The notes below the pieces were generated by a model. The model made no database searches, had not been told where the DNA came from, and saw nothing but the letters and a program-made list of their open reading frames with translations. A stretch of 64,000 bases of DNA, taken from contig NZ_NWTI01000021.1 in NCBI RefSeq assembly GCF_002531575.1, positions 1-64,000 on the forward strand, in the 5' to 3' direction. Below are positions 42,345-49,744 of the stretch, piece after piece; the stretch's first letter is position 1, and every line of letters begins with the position of its first letter. Position numbers and translations under genes: made by a program. This DNA comes from Bradyrhizobium sp. Y36 (GTDB lineage: Bacteria; Pseudomonadota; Alphaproteobacteria; Rhizobiales; Xanthobacteraceae).

Positions 42345-44819
42345 CTATTCCACGCTGCCGGCGCCGCGGCGCAAATCGGCTTCGATCTGCAAGCGGGTGC
42401 CGCCGCCGAAGCGGGCGCGATAGACCTGCAGGTTCTCCATGATCCGCTGCACGTAATTGCGCGTCTCCGAGAACGGAATCAGCTCGACCCAATCGACCGC
42501 GTCGACCTTGGGATCGCGCGGATCGCCGTAGCGCTCGATCCACTTCTTCACGCTACCGCGACCGGCATTGTAAGCGGCAAAGGTCATGATGTAGGAGCCG
42601 CGGTAATCCTCGAGCAGTCCGCCGAGCTCGGCCGAGCCGAGCGTGGCGTTGTAGACCGAATCGTTCTTCAATCGGCCGAGGTCGTAGGTCGCGCCGTGCC
42701 GCTTGCAAACATAGCGCGCGGCGTCCGGCGTCACCTGCATCAGACCGTAAGCCTGTGCCGGCGAGACCACCGCCGGGTTGAACGCGCTTTCCTGCCGGGC
42801 GATCGCGTAGACGATGCTGCGCTCGACCTCGGGGCCGATCGGCGTGAACTGCGGAATGCCGTTGACGGGATAGGCGTAGAAGTCGAAGGGCAAGCCGCGG
42901 TTGAGCGCGGCCTTGCCGAGCAGCAGCATGCCGCGCGCGTCGTTGTAGCGCTGGGTAAGCTCGCCGAGGCCGGCAAGCGCCTCGGGATCGCCGTTCTCGC
43001 CCATGTCGGCCAGCAGCGGGATCGCCATCTCGCGTTCGTCGAGCTCGTAGAGCAGATGCGCGGCACGCACGATCTCGAGCCGTTCGGCGCCGCGGCCGCG
43101 CGGCTGGCTGTTGAGCTCGATCTGCGGCAGGCCGAGTTTGGCGCGCGCCAGCTGGCCGTAATAGCTGGTCGATTGCTCGGCGGCGCGCGCATAGGCGTTA
43201 CGCGCTTCCTGCTGGCGGCCCATGGCTTCCGCGGCGCGGCCCTGCCAATAGCCGGCGCGCGCCAGCGCGGTCGGATTGACGCTGCCGACGCCGATGCGGG
43301 CAAAATGCTGGCTGGCGGCCGCGGGATCGTTGAGGAAGCGCAGCGCGATCCAACCGGCGGTGAACTCCTGCTCGGTCTTGTAGATGTCGCGCGAGGGCAG
43401 CGCGGCGTCGCGCGCGATCAGATAGGCGCTGCGGAATTCCTCGGTGTCGATCATCTTGCGCGCCAGCAGGCGCCGCTCGATCCACCATTCGTCGAGATTA
43501 TGGAGGCGGCCCGGATCCTTCGGCGCGGACAGCATCAGCTGCGCCGCTTCCGCGAACTTCTCCTCGCGGCGCAGCAGCTGGATCTTGCTGAAGATGAAGC
43601 CGGGATCGCTGTGCAGCTCGCGCGGCACGGCATCCAGCAGCGCGCGCGCGTTGGGCGCCTTCTTGACGGCGGCGATGCGGGCCTTGGCCAGCGCGACGTA
43701 GCCGGCGCCGAGGCGCTTCGCGGCGCGCATCGCGGCCTCGTTCTCGCTGCCGTAGAGCAGGGTGTCCATCCGCGCCTTCTGGTCGCCGGCCGTCAGCAGC
43801 GCGCCGAACTGGTCGAGCGCGTTGTTCTCGGTGTCCTCCGACATCGGATCGCTGCGCCAGGCCTCGCGCACCAGCCGCTCGGCGTTGGCGCGATCGCCGC
43901 GCGCCAGCATCGCCCTGGCGAGCGTGAAGCGGCCCTTGGCGGAGATCGGCGACTCGCTCTCGAACCACGACCACGCCACGGACTCGTCGCGCCTGTCGTC
44001 CCACATCGCAGCTTCGAGGCGCCGGCGCAGGAAGGTCTGCGACGGCCAGCTCGGATTGGCGGACAGGAAGGCGCGGTAGCGCTCCACGGTCGCGCCATTG
44101 TCCTCGCTGCGCAGGATGATCCATTCCGCGAGTTTTCGCGCAACCGGATCGGAGATGCCGGCCGCGGCATTGGTGGCGTCAGCCCCCTTGCGCTTGCGTA
44201 CCAGCTCGATGACGCTCTCCAGGGTCTCCTTGTCGCCCTGCGGCGTCGATGACGTCGCTGCCACCGCGGCCGGGACGACCGGCTTGCGCGGCGCGGCATG
44301 CTGGCGGGTTGCCGGCGCCAGCACGGGGGCCGCGACAGCGCGCGGGGCAGGGGCGGAAGGTCTGACGGTCGCCGTCGCGGCCGGCGCGGGGGCCGATTTT
44401 GGTGGCGAACTGCTGGCCGTCGGGTGTGATTTCGGCGCAGGCGCCGCCGCGGCAGGCTTGGGCTTGTCATTCGCGGCGTCTTTGCCGGCGCTCTTGCCCG
44501 CATCCTTACCGGTATCCTTGCCGCTATCCTTGGCCGGCTTCTTCGCGGCGTCCTTGGCGGGGGCTGCCGTTGTGCCCTTGCTCGCGCCCTTGGTTGCGTC
44601 CTTGGTTGCGTCCTTGGAGGTTCCCTTGCTGGCTCCCGTGCCGGCTCCCTTGGACGAACCTTTCGCTGCGTCCTTGGCGCTGGGCTTCGCCGTGTCCTTG
44701 GCGGTCTCCGCGGTCGTCTCATTGGACTTGGCCAGAACGGCGCTGCCAACCGACAGCCCTGCCATCAGGGACAGGACGAGGCCAGTGGATCGCCAGGCGG
44801 CACGAGGGAATGAGGTCAC
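42345..44819 (-). CDS. Soluble lytic murein transglycosylase (Slt70-like) with long disordered N-terminus
   Basis: An 824-residue exported protein: signal peptide to about residue 30, then about 170 residues of Lys/Ala/Asp/Thr/Ser/Pro-rich low complexity (repeated KDATKDATKG-like units). An alpha-helical superhelix follows (RYRAFLSANPSWPSQTFLRRRLEAAMW, AGYWQGRAAEAMGRQQEARNAYARAA). The SLT catalytic domain comes last, with Glu in AIARQESAFNPAVVSPAQAYGLMQVTPDAA and AAYNAGRGSVKKWIERYGDPR. It cleaves peptidoglycan to 1,6-anhydro products. It is divergent from dapA. Confidence 0.92.
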   Translation of the reverse strand: MTSFPRAAWRSTGLVLSLMAGLSVGSAVLAKSNETTAETAKDTAKPSAKDAAKGSSKGAGTGASKGTSKDATKDATKGASKGTTAAPAKDAAKKPAKDSGKDTGKDAGKSAGKDAANDKPKPAAAAPAPKSHPTASSSPPKSAPAPAATATVRPSAPAPRAVAAPVLAPATRQHAAPRKPVVPAAVAATSSTPQGDKETLESVIELVRKRKGADATNAAAGISDPVARKLAEWIILRSEDNGATVERYRAFLSANPSWPSQTFLRRRLEAAMWDDRRDESVAWSWFESESPISAKGRFTLARAMLARGDRANAERLVREAWRSDPMSEDTENNALDQFGALLTAGDQKARMDTLLYGSENEAAMRAAKRLGAGYVALAKARIAAVKKAPNARALLDAVPRELHSDPGFIFSKIQLLRREEKFAEAAQLMLSAPKDPGRLHNLDEWWIERRLLARKMIDTEEFRSAYLIARDAALPSRDIYKTEQEFTAGWIALRFLNDPAAASQHFARIGVGSVNPTALARAGYWQGRAAEAMGRQQEARNAYARAAEQSTSYYGQLARAKLGLPQIELNSQPRGRGAERLEIVRAAHLLYELDEREMAIPLLADMGENGDPEALAGLGELTQRYNDARGMLLLGKAALNRGLPFDFYAYPVNGIPQFTPIGPEVERSIVYAIARQESAFNPAVVSPAQAYGLMQVTPDAARYVCKRHGATYDLGRLKNDSVYNATLGSAELGGLLEDYRGSYIMTFAAYNAGRGSVKKWIERYGDPRDPKVDAVDWVELIPFSETRNYVQRIMENLQVYRARFGGGTRLQIEADLRRGAGSVE

Positions 44820-45043
44820 GGGTTTCGTCGCCCCGAATCAGTCAAGTGGCTCAAGATCTAGCTGTATTTGATTGAATATGCGGACAAAATACCAACAGCC
44901 GCTTACCTCGGGCCGATTTGCACCACCACCGCGGCAAAATCGCGGCCTAAACGGTGCGTCACCGGGCTGCGGGCCTTTTACCGGCGGGGTAGACCCGATA
45001 TGAAAGGGGCTTGCTCGAGAGATGCCGCGTACGGAGGAAGTCC

Positions 45044-45934
45044 ATGGCAGCCAAGACGAAATTCCGGGGGTCGTTCACCGCCTTGGTCACCCCGTTCAAG
45101 AACGGCTCGCTGGATGAAGCGGCGTTCCGCTCCCTGGTCAATTGGCAGATATCCGAAGGCACCAACGGCCTCGTCCCGGTCGGCACGACAGGCGAGAGCC
45201 CGACGCTCAGCCATGACGAGCACAAGAAGGTGGTCGAGTGGTGCATCGAGGAGGCCAAGGGCCGCGTCCCCGTCGTTGCCGGCGCCGGCTCCAACTCGAC
45301 CAAGGAGGCGATCGAGCTCGCCCAGCACGCCGAGAAGGCGGGCGCGAATGCCGTGCTGGTGGTGACGCCGTACTACAACAAGCCGACCCAGGAAGGCATG
45401 TACCAGCACTTCAAGGCGATCAACGACGCCATCGGTATTCCGATCATCATCTACAACATCCCGCCGCGCTCGGTGATCGACATGTCGGTCGACACCATGA
45501 CGCGGCTATGGGAGCTGAAGAACATCGCCGGCGTCAAGGACGCCACCGCGAGCATGGTCCGCGTGTCGCAGCAGCGTGCCGCGATGGGCGAGGACTTCAA
45601 CCAGCTCTCGGGCGAGGACGCCACCATCATCGGCTACATGGCCCATGGCGGCCACGGCTGCATCTCGGTGACCTCGAACGTCGCGCCGCGCCTGTGCTCG
45701 GAATTCCACGCCGCCTGGCAGAAGGGCGACACCAAGGCAGCCCTCGCGATCCACGACAAGCTGATGCCGCTGCACAACAACCTCTTCATCGAGAGCAATC
45801 CGGCTCCGATCAAGTACGCGATGTCGCTGCTCGGCAAGCTGGACGAGACGCTGCGCCTGCCGATGGTGCCGGTCACCGAGTCGACGCGCGTTGCCGTGCG
45901 CAGCGCCATGGTTCATGCTGGGCTGATCAACTGA
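45044..45934 (+). CDS. dapA: 4-hydroxy-tetrahydrodipicolinate synthase
   Basis: The ATG at 45044 follows GGAGGAAGTCC. The 296-residue protein begins MAAKTKFRGSFTALVTPF and shows VPVGTTGESPTLSHDEH, TPYYNKPTQEGMYQHF with the YNIPPRS motif, the Schiff-base lysine in GVKDATASM, and SGEDATIIGYMAHGGHGCISVTSN. It condenses pyruvate with aspartate semialdehyde, the first committed lysine/diaminopimelate step. mscL and smpB follow. Confidence 0.96.
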   Translation: MAAKTKFRGSFTALVTPFKNGSLDEAAFRSLVNWQISEGTNGLVPVGTTGESPTLSHDEHKKVVEWCIEEAKGRVPVVAGAGSNSTKEAIELAQHAEKAGANAVLVVTPYYNKPTQEGMYQHFKAINDAIGIPIIIYNIPPRSVIDMSVDTMTRLWELKNIAGVKDATASMVRVSQQRAAMGEDFNQLSGEDATIIGYMAHGGHGCISVTSNVAPRLCSEFHAAWQKGDTKAALAIHDKLMPLHNNLFIESNPAPIKYAMSLLGKLDETLRLPMVPVTESTRVAVRSAMVHAGLIN

Positions 45935-45957
45935 TCTAGCCAGTTCGGGAGCCGTTC

Positions 45958-46398
45958 ATGAGCGTCGACGAGAAGGGTAGGAAGATGCTCACGGAGTTCC
46001 GCGAGTTCGCCATGAAGGGCAATGTCGTCGATCTCGCGGTCGGCGTCATCATCGGCGCGGCCTTCGGCGCCATCGTCACGTCGCTGGTCGGTGACATCAT
46101 CATGCCGCTCATCGGCGCCGCGACCGGTGGGCTCGACTTCTCGAACTACTTCGTCCCCTTGTCGAAGGCGGTGACCGCCACCAACTTGGCGGATGCGAAA
46201 AAGCAAGGCGCCGTACTTGCTTACGGCAGCTTCCTGACGCTCACGATCAACTTCATCATCGTCGCTTTCGTGTTGTTCCTGGTGATCCGCGCCATGAACA
46301 CGCTGAAGCGGAAGGAAGAGACGAAGCCCGCGGAGCCGCCGAAGCCGTCGGCCGAGGTCGTGCTGCTGACCGAGATCCGCGATCTCCTCAAGAAGTGA
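45958..46398 (+). CDS. mscL: Large-conductance mechanosensitive channel MscL
   Basis: A 146-residue protein with the MscL start EFREFAMKGNVVDLAVGVIIGAAFGAIVTSLVGDIIMPLIG (first helix), a second helix LTLTINFIIVAFVLFLVIRAMN, and a charged C-terminal bundle ending EVVLLTEIRDLLKK. It opens under hypo-osmotic membrane tension. The ATG at 45958 has GGGAG upstream; an internal ATG at 45985 is the other candidate. It lies 23 bp after dapA. Confidence 0.95.
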   Translation: MSVDEKGRKMLTEFREFAMKGNVVDLAVGVIIGAAFGAIVTSLVGDIIMPLIGAATGGLDFSNYFVPLSKAVTATNLADAKKQGAVLAYGSFLTLTINFIIVAFVLFLVIRAMNTLKRKEETKPAEPPKPSAEVVLLTEIRDLLKK

Positions 46399-46457
46399 CG
46401 CGCGCGCTTCAACCAGACTGCTAGCTTACGCCTGCATCTTCCTCAGGTTTGTCCACC

Positions 46458-46931
46458 ATGGCCGATAAAAACGAACGTCCAATCAAGGTCATGGCGGAAA
46501 ATCGCAAGGCCCGCTTCAACTATGCGATCGAGGATACGATCGAGGCGGGCATTGCGCTGACCGGAACCGAGGTCAAGTCGATCCGCAACGGCAAGAGCAC
46601 GATCGCGGAATCCTACGCCGATTCCAAGGACGGCGAGATCTGGCTGATCAACGCCACCATTCCCGAATATTTGCAGGGCAATCGCTTCAATCACGAGCCC
46701 AAGCGACCGCGGAAACTGCTGCTGCATCGCCGGCAGATCAACAAACTGATGGGCGCCGTCGACCGCGAGGGCATGACGCTGATTCCGCTCAAGCTCTATT
46801 TCAACGAGCGTGGTCGCGCCAAATTGCAGCTCGCGGTTGCAAAGGGCAAGAAGCTCCACGACAAGCGCGAGAGCGAGAAGAAGCGGGACTGGAGCCGGGA
46901 GAAGGGGCGCCTGCTGCGGGCGAGGGGATAG
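46458..46931 (+). CDS. smpB: SsrA-binding protein SmpB
   Basis: A 157-residue protein starting MADKNERPIKVMAENRKARFNYAIEDTIEAGIALTGTEVKSIRNGK, the SmpB OB-fold. It contains EYLQGNRFNHEPKRPRKLLLHRRQI and the basic tail GKKLHDKRESEKKRDWSREKGRL. It delivers tmRNA to stalled ribosomes. It lies 60 bp after mscL, and the peroxiredoxin-like gene starts five bases after its stop. Confidence 0.96.
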   Translation: MADKNERPIKVMAENRKARFNYAIEDTIEAGIALTGTEVKSIRNGKSTIAESYADSKDGEIWLINATIPEYLQGNRFNHEPKRPRKLLLHRRQINKLMGAVDREGMTLIPLKLYFNERGRAKLQLAVAKGKKLHDKRESEKKRDWSREKGRLLRARG

Positions 46932-46935
46932 CGCG

Positions 46936-47517
46936 ATGAATCAGCGGAACCTGCTCGAGGTCGATTGGACCCAGATTCCCGCGCCAGCCGACGATGGTGC
47001 GGCCGCGCATCTGACCGGCATGGTGGTGCCGCCGATCGGCCTGCGCGCGACCAACGACACCTCGGTGACCCTGTCCGCCCTGCGCGGCCGAACCGTGGTG
47101 TTCGCCTATCCGCGCACGGGCGAGCCCGGCAAGATCGCGCTGGTGGACGATTGGGACATGATTCCGGGGGCGCGCGGTTGCACGCCGCAGACCTGCGCGT
47201 TTCGCGATCTGTTCGCCGAGCTGAGGGCTGCCGGCGCCGCCCATGTGTTCGGTCTGTCGACCCAGAGCAACGACTACCAGACCGAGATGGCCTCACGGCT
47301 GCATCTGCCGTTCCCCGTGCTGTCGGACGAAAAGCTCGCGCTCACGCACGCCTTGAAGCTGCCGACCATGGAGGTCGCGGGCCTGACGCTGATCAAGCGT
47401 CTTGCGCTTGTAATCGACGACGGCAGGATCACGCACGTGTTCTATCCGGTGTTTCCACCGGACCGGAATGCCGGCGACGTCCTGGACTGGCTGAAGGCCA
47501 ACCCGGTTCGCGCCTAA
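46936..47517 (+). CDS. Peroxiredoxin (AhpC/TSA, thioredoxin fold)
   Basis: A 193-residue thioredoxin-fold protein with VVFAYPRTGEPG and the active region GARGCTPQTCAFRDLFAELRAAGAAHVFGLSTQS. Two cysteines (CTPQTC) are five positions apart, similar to a Prx/BCP-type site where the first would be peroxidatic. FPVLSDEKLALTHALKLPTMEVAG is also typical. It likely reduces hydroperoxides. It follows smpB closely and overlaps the convergent glycosylase gene by four bases. Confidence 0.8.
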   Translation: MNQRNLLEVDWTQIPAPADDGAAAHLTGMVVPPIGLRATNDTSVTLSALRGRTVVFAYPRTGEPGKIALVDDWDMIPGARGCTPQTCAFRDLFAELRAAGAAHVFGLSTQSNDYQTEMASRLHLPFPVLSDEKLALTHALKLPTMEVAGLTLIKRLALVIDDGRITHVFYPVFPPDRNAGDVLDWLKANPVRA

Positions 47518-48188
47518 TCCAGGTCCGCCTTCACCTTCGCGAACACCGAGCGGAACATGTCGGGCGTCAGCACGCCGGTGTTCGTGTTGTAGCGCGAGCA
47601 GTGATAGCTGTCGTAGAGCTTGAACGCGCCGGCCTGATGCACCGCGCCATGGCCGAAGGGGGCCTGGGAGGCCTTCAGCTTCAGCGGCTTGAGCACGCTG
47701 TCGTGCGCAATCCGCCCGAGCGCGACGATCGCGCGCAGCTTCGGCATCGTCTCGAGATTGGCGACCAGAAACTGCCGGCAGGTATTGATCTCGACCGGCA
47801 GTGGCTTGTTCTGCGGCGGAACGCAATGCACGGCATTGGCGATCCGGCAGTCCACCAGCTTCAGGCCGTCATCGGGGCGCGCCTGATAGCTGCCCTTGGC
47901 AAAGCCGTATTCGAGCAGCGTGGCATAGAGCAGGTCGCCGGCATAATCGCCGGTGAAGGGGCGGCCGGTGCGGTTGGCACCCTGCATCCCCGGCGCGAGG
48001 CCGACGATCAGGAGGCGCGCCTTGATGTCGCCGAAGGGCGCAACCGGCGCATTGTGCCATGACGGCTCGCGCGCACGATTGGCCGCGCGAAAGGCAACCA
48101 GGCGCGGACAGAGCGGACAATCACGGTCGGGAACGACGGTGGGAGGCTGGCGGCTGGAGCGTGCCGCCTCACTCCTCGAAGTCGTCAT
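47514..48188 (-). CDS. Uracil-DNA glycosylase, family 5-like (UDGb)
   Basis: The start at 48188 overlaps the NYN gene's last 20 bases and follows GAGGGGCG. The 224-residue protein has the iron-sulfur cysteines (CPLCPR, NAVHCVPP, NTCRQ), motif A GLAPGMQGANRTGRPFTGD and motif B YDSYHCSRYNTNTG. The Asn/His arrangement fits UDGb rather than the UDGa (TTUDGA) form. It removes uracil and related bases. It is probably co-transcribed with the NYN gene. Confidence 0.88.
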   Translation of the reverse strand: MTTSRSEAARSSRQPPTVVPDRDCPLCPRLVAFRAANRAREPSWHNAPVAPFGDIKARLLIVGLAPGMQGANRTGRPFTGDYAGDLLYATLLEYGFAKGSYQARPDDGLKLVDCRIANAVHCVPPQNKPLPVEINTCRQFLVANLETMPKLRAIVALGRIAHDSVLKPLKLKASQAPFGHGAVHQAGAFKLYDSYHCSRYNTNTGVLTPDMFRSVFAKVKADLD

Positions 48189-48816
48189 CGCCCCTCGGCG
48201 CCATCGTGGTTGCGCGCTGGAGGAATTGCGGGGCGTGGTGGCGGCCTTCGCCACGCTCGCCGCGGTCGCGCGGGGCGGGACGTTCGGACGGATCGCGACC
48301 GAGCTTGGACTGCAGCTCGACCAGATCGGTGAAGACGTCGGCCTGGCGGCGCAGCTCGTCGGCGATCATCGGCGGCTGGCTGGCGATGGTGGAGATCACC
48401 GTGACCCGCACGCCGCGGCGCTGCACGGCCTCGACCAGGGAGCGGAAGTCGCCGTCACCGGAGAACAGCACCATCTGGTCGATGTGCTCGGCGAGCTCCA
48501 TGGCGTCCACGGCGAGCTCGATATCCATGTTGCCCTTGACCTTGCGGCGGCCGGAAGCGTCGATGAATTCCTTGGTCGCCTTGGTGACGACGGTGTAGCC
48601 GTTGTAGTCCAGCCAGTCGATCAGCGGGCGGATCGAGGAGTATTCCTGATCCTCGATGATCGCGGTGTAGTAGAACGCCCGAAGCAGCGTCCCGCGGCTC
48701 TGAAACTCCTTCAGCAGGCGCTTGTAATCGATGTCGAAGCCCAGAGTCTTGGCCGTCGCGTAGAGATTGGCCCCATCGATGAAGAGCGCGATCTTGTTGG
48801 TCGGAGAAGGTGACAT
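48169..48816 (-). CDS. NYN domain protein (LabA/DUF88-like ribonuclease)
   Basis: A 215-residue protein with the PIN-like NYN fold: NKIALFIDGANLYATAKTLGFDIDY (first acidic residue), KGNMDIELAVDAMELAEHIDQMVLFSGDGDFRSLVEAVQRRGVRVTVISTI (the later catalytic acids). A 45-residue Arg/Glu/Asp-rich tail follows. NYN proteins are metal-dependent RNases or RNA-binding factors. The gene is divergent from rpoZ and precedes a glycosylase gene with overlap. Confidence 0.88.
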   Translation of the reverse strand: MSPSPTNKIALFIDGANLYATAKTLGFDIDYKRLLKEFQSRGTLLRAFYYTAIIEDQEYSSIRPLIDWLDYNGYTVVTKATKEFIDASGRRKVKGNMDIELAVDAMELAEHIDQMVLFSGDGDFRSLVEAVQRRGVRVTVISTIASQPPMIADELRRQADVFTDLVELQSKLGRDPSERPAPRDRGERGEGRHHAPQFLQRATTMAPRGDDDFEE

Positions 48817-49145
48817 TCAGTTTGCTCGCGTAGTGTTCGTGATTGATCGTTTTATTGTTGGCGCGGCGACAGCAGGCCGCGCATTTCTAAAGTGCCGCTA
48901 AGACCCTCGAAACTGCAAATCCGGAGAAGTCGGGGCAATCAAGGTATAGTTATGGCGGACTTGCATAGACCCGGCGCTGCCCTCGATGGCAGCCCGGGAA
49001 ACTACCCATCCCAGCCCCAATGTGGGGGTAGCAGAGCCGTTTGGCGAGGCCAAATCACAAATTGGCCTTGCGAAACCGGCCTGACCCCTATAACTACCCC
49101 CAATCATCCACATATTTCGTCCCACCCACAACGGAGCGACAGTCC
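48817..49145. other. Intergenic region upstream of rpoZ
   Basis: 329 bp between the divergent NYN and rpoZ genes. Short open frames exist on both strands but have no coding character. It contains the structured element 49024-49101 described separately. Confidence 0.5.
49024..49101 (+). promoter_or_regulatory. Long imperfect hairpin in the rpoZ leader
   Basis: An outer GGGGGTAG (49024-49031) with CTACCCCC (49094-49101) encloses a long hairpin. GCCGTTTGGCGAGGCCAA (49036-49053) pairs with TTGGCCTTGCGAAACCGGC (49062-49080) around an eight-base loop. The element ends 45 bases before the rpoZ start. It could be a leader structure, a decayed repeat or a terminator of something upstream. Confidence 0.45.
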
Positions 49146-49538
49146 ATGGCTCGCGTCACCGTAGAAGATTGTATCGACAAGGTCGACAACCGGTTTGACT
49201 TGGTCCTGCTGGCCGCCCACCGTGCCCGCATGATTTCATCCGGTTCACAACTAACGGTTGACCGCGATAACGACAAGAACCCTGTTGTGTCTTTGCGCGA
49301 AATTGCCGACACGACCATCTCGCCGGAGGACCTCCGCGAGGAGCTGGTCCACTCGCTCCAGAAGTTCGTCGAGGTCGACGAGCCCGAGCCGGACACGGTG
49401 CCGCTGATCGGTTCCGCTGGCGCCAGCGTCGATGCGGACGATACCGAAGTTGCCGTCGAGCGGATGACCGAGGAAGAGCTCCTGAAGGGTCTCGAAGGCC
49501 TCGCCCCGCCCGAGGAGCAGCCCGAGGAAGACGAGTAA
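49146..49538 (+). CDS. rpoZ: RNA polymerase omega subunit
   Basis: The ATG at 49146 starts MARVTVEDCIDKVDNRFDLVLLAAHRARMISSGSQLTVDRDNDKNPVVSLREIA, the omega core. The 130-residue length includes the acidic C-terminal tail usual in alphaproteobacteria. Omega aids assembly of beta' and forms part of the ppGpp site. It is followed by the rsh gene, a common and functionally related pairing. Confidence 0.95.
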   Translation: MARVTVEDCIDKVDNRFDLVLLAAHRARMISSGSQLTVDRDNDKNPVVSLREIADTTISPEDLREELVHSLQKFVEVDEPEPDTVPLIGSAGASVDADDTEVAVERMTEEELLKGLEGLAPPEEQPEEDE

Positions 49539-49575
49539 ATCGTCCGTCGCGATCGTCGACTTCTTGTGATTTTAT

Positions 49576-49610
49576 CAAAGGCCCGAACCATTGTTCGGGC
49601 CTTTGCTTTT
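49576..49610 (+). terminator. Rho-independent terminator of rpoZ
   Basis: A perfect 13-bp stem CAAAGGCCCGAAC/GTTCGGGCCTTTG (49576-49588 with 49593-49605) with a CATT loop, then CTTTT. Confidence 0.92.
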
Positions 49611-49744
49611 GTTGACGTTTTCGTGGTTACCATAGCGTGGTCGATTGGCGATGCGCCCTGTCACTGAATTGATCGGACACAAACGCGATCGGAGCTAAGA
49701 TGTATACAACGGGCAGGCCCAGGCCCGTTTGAAGGCAGGACGGC

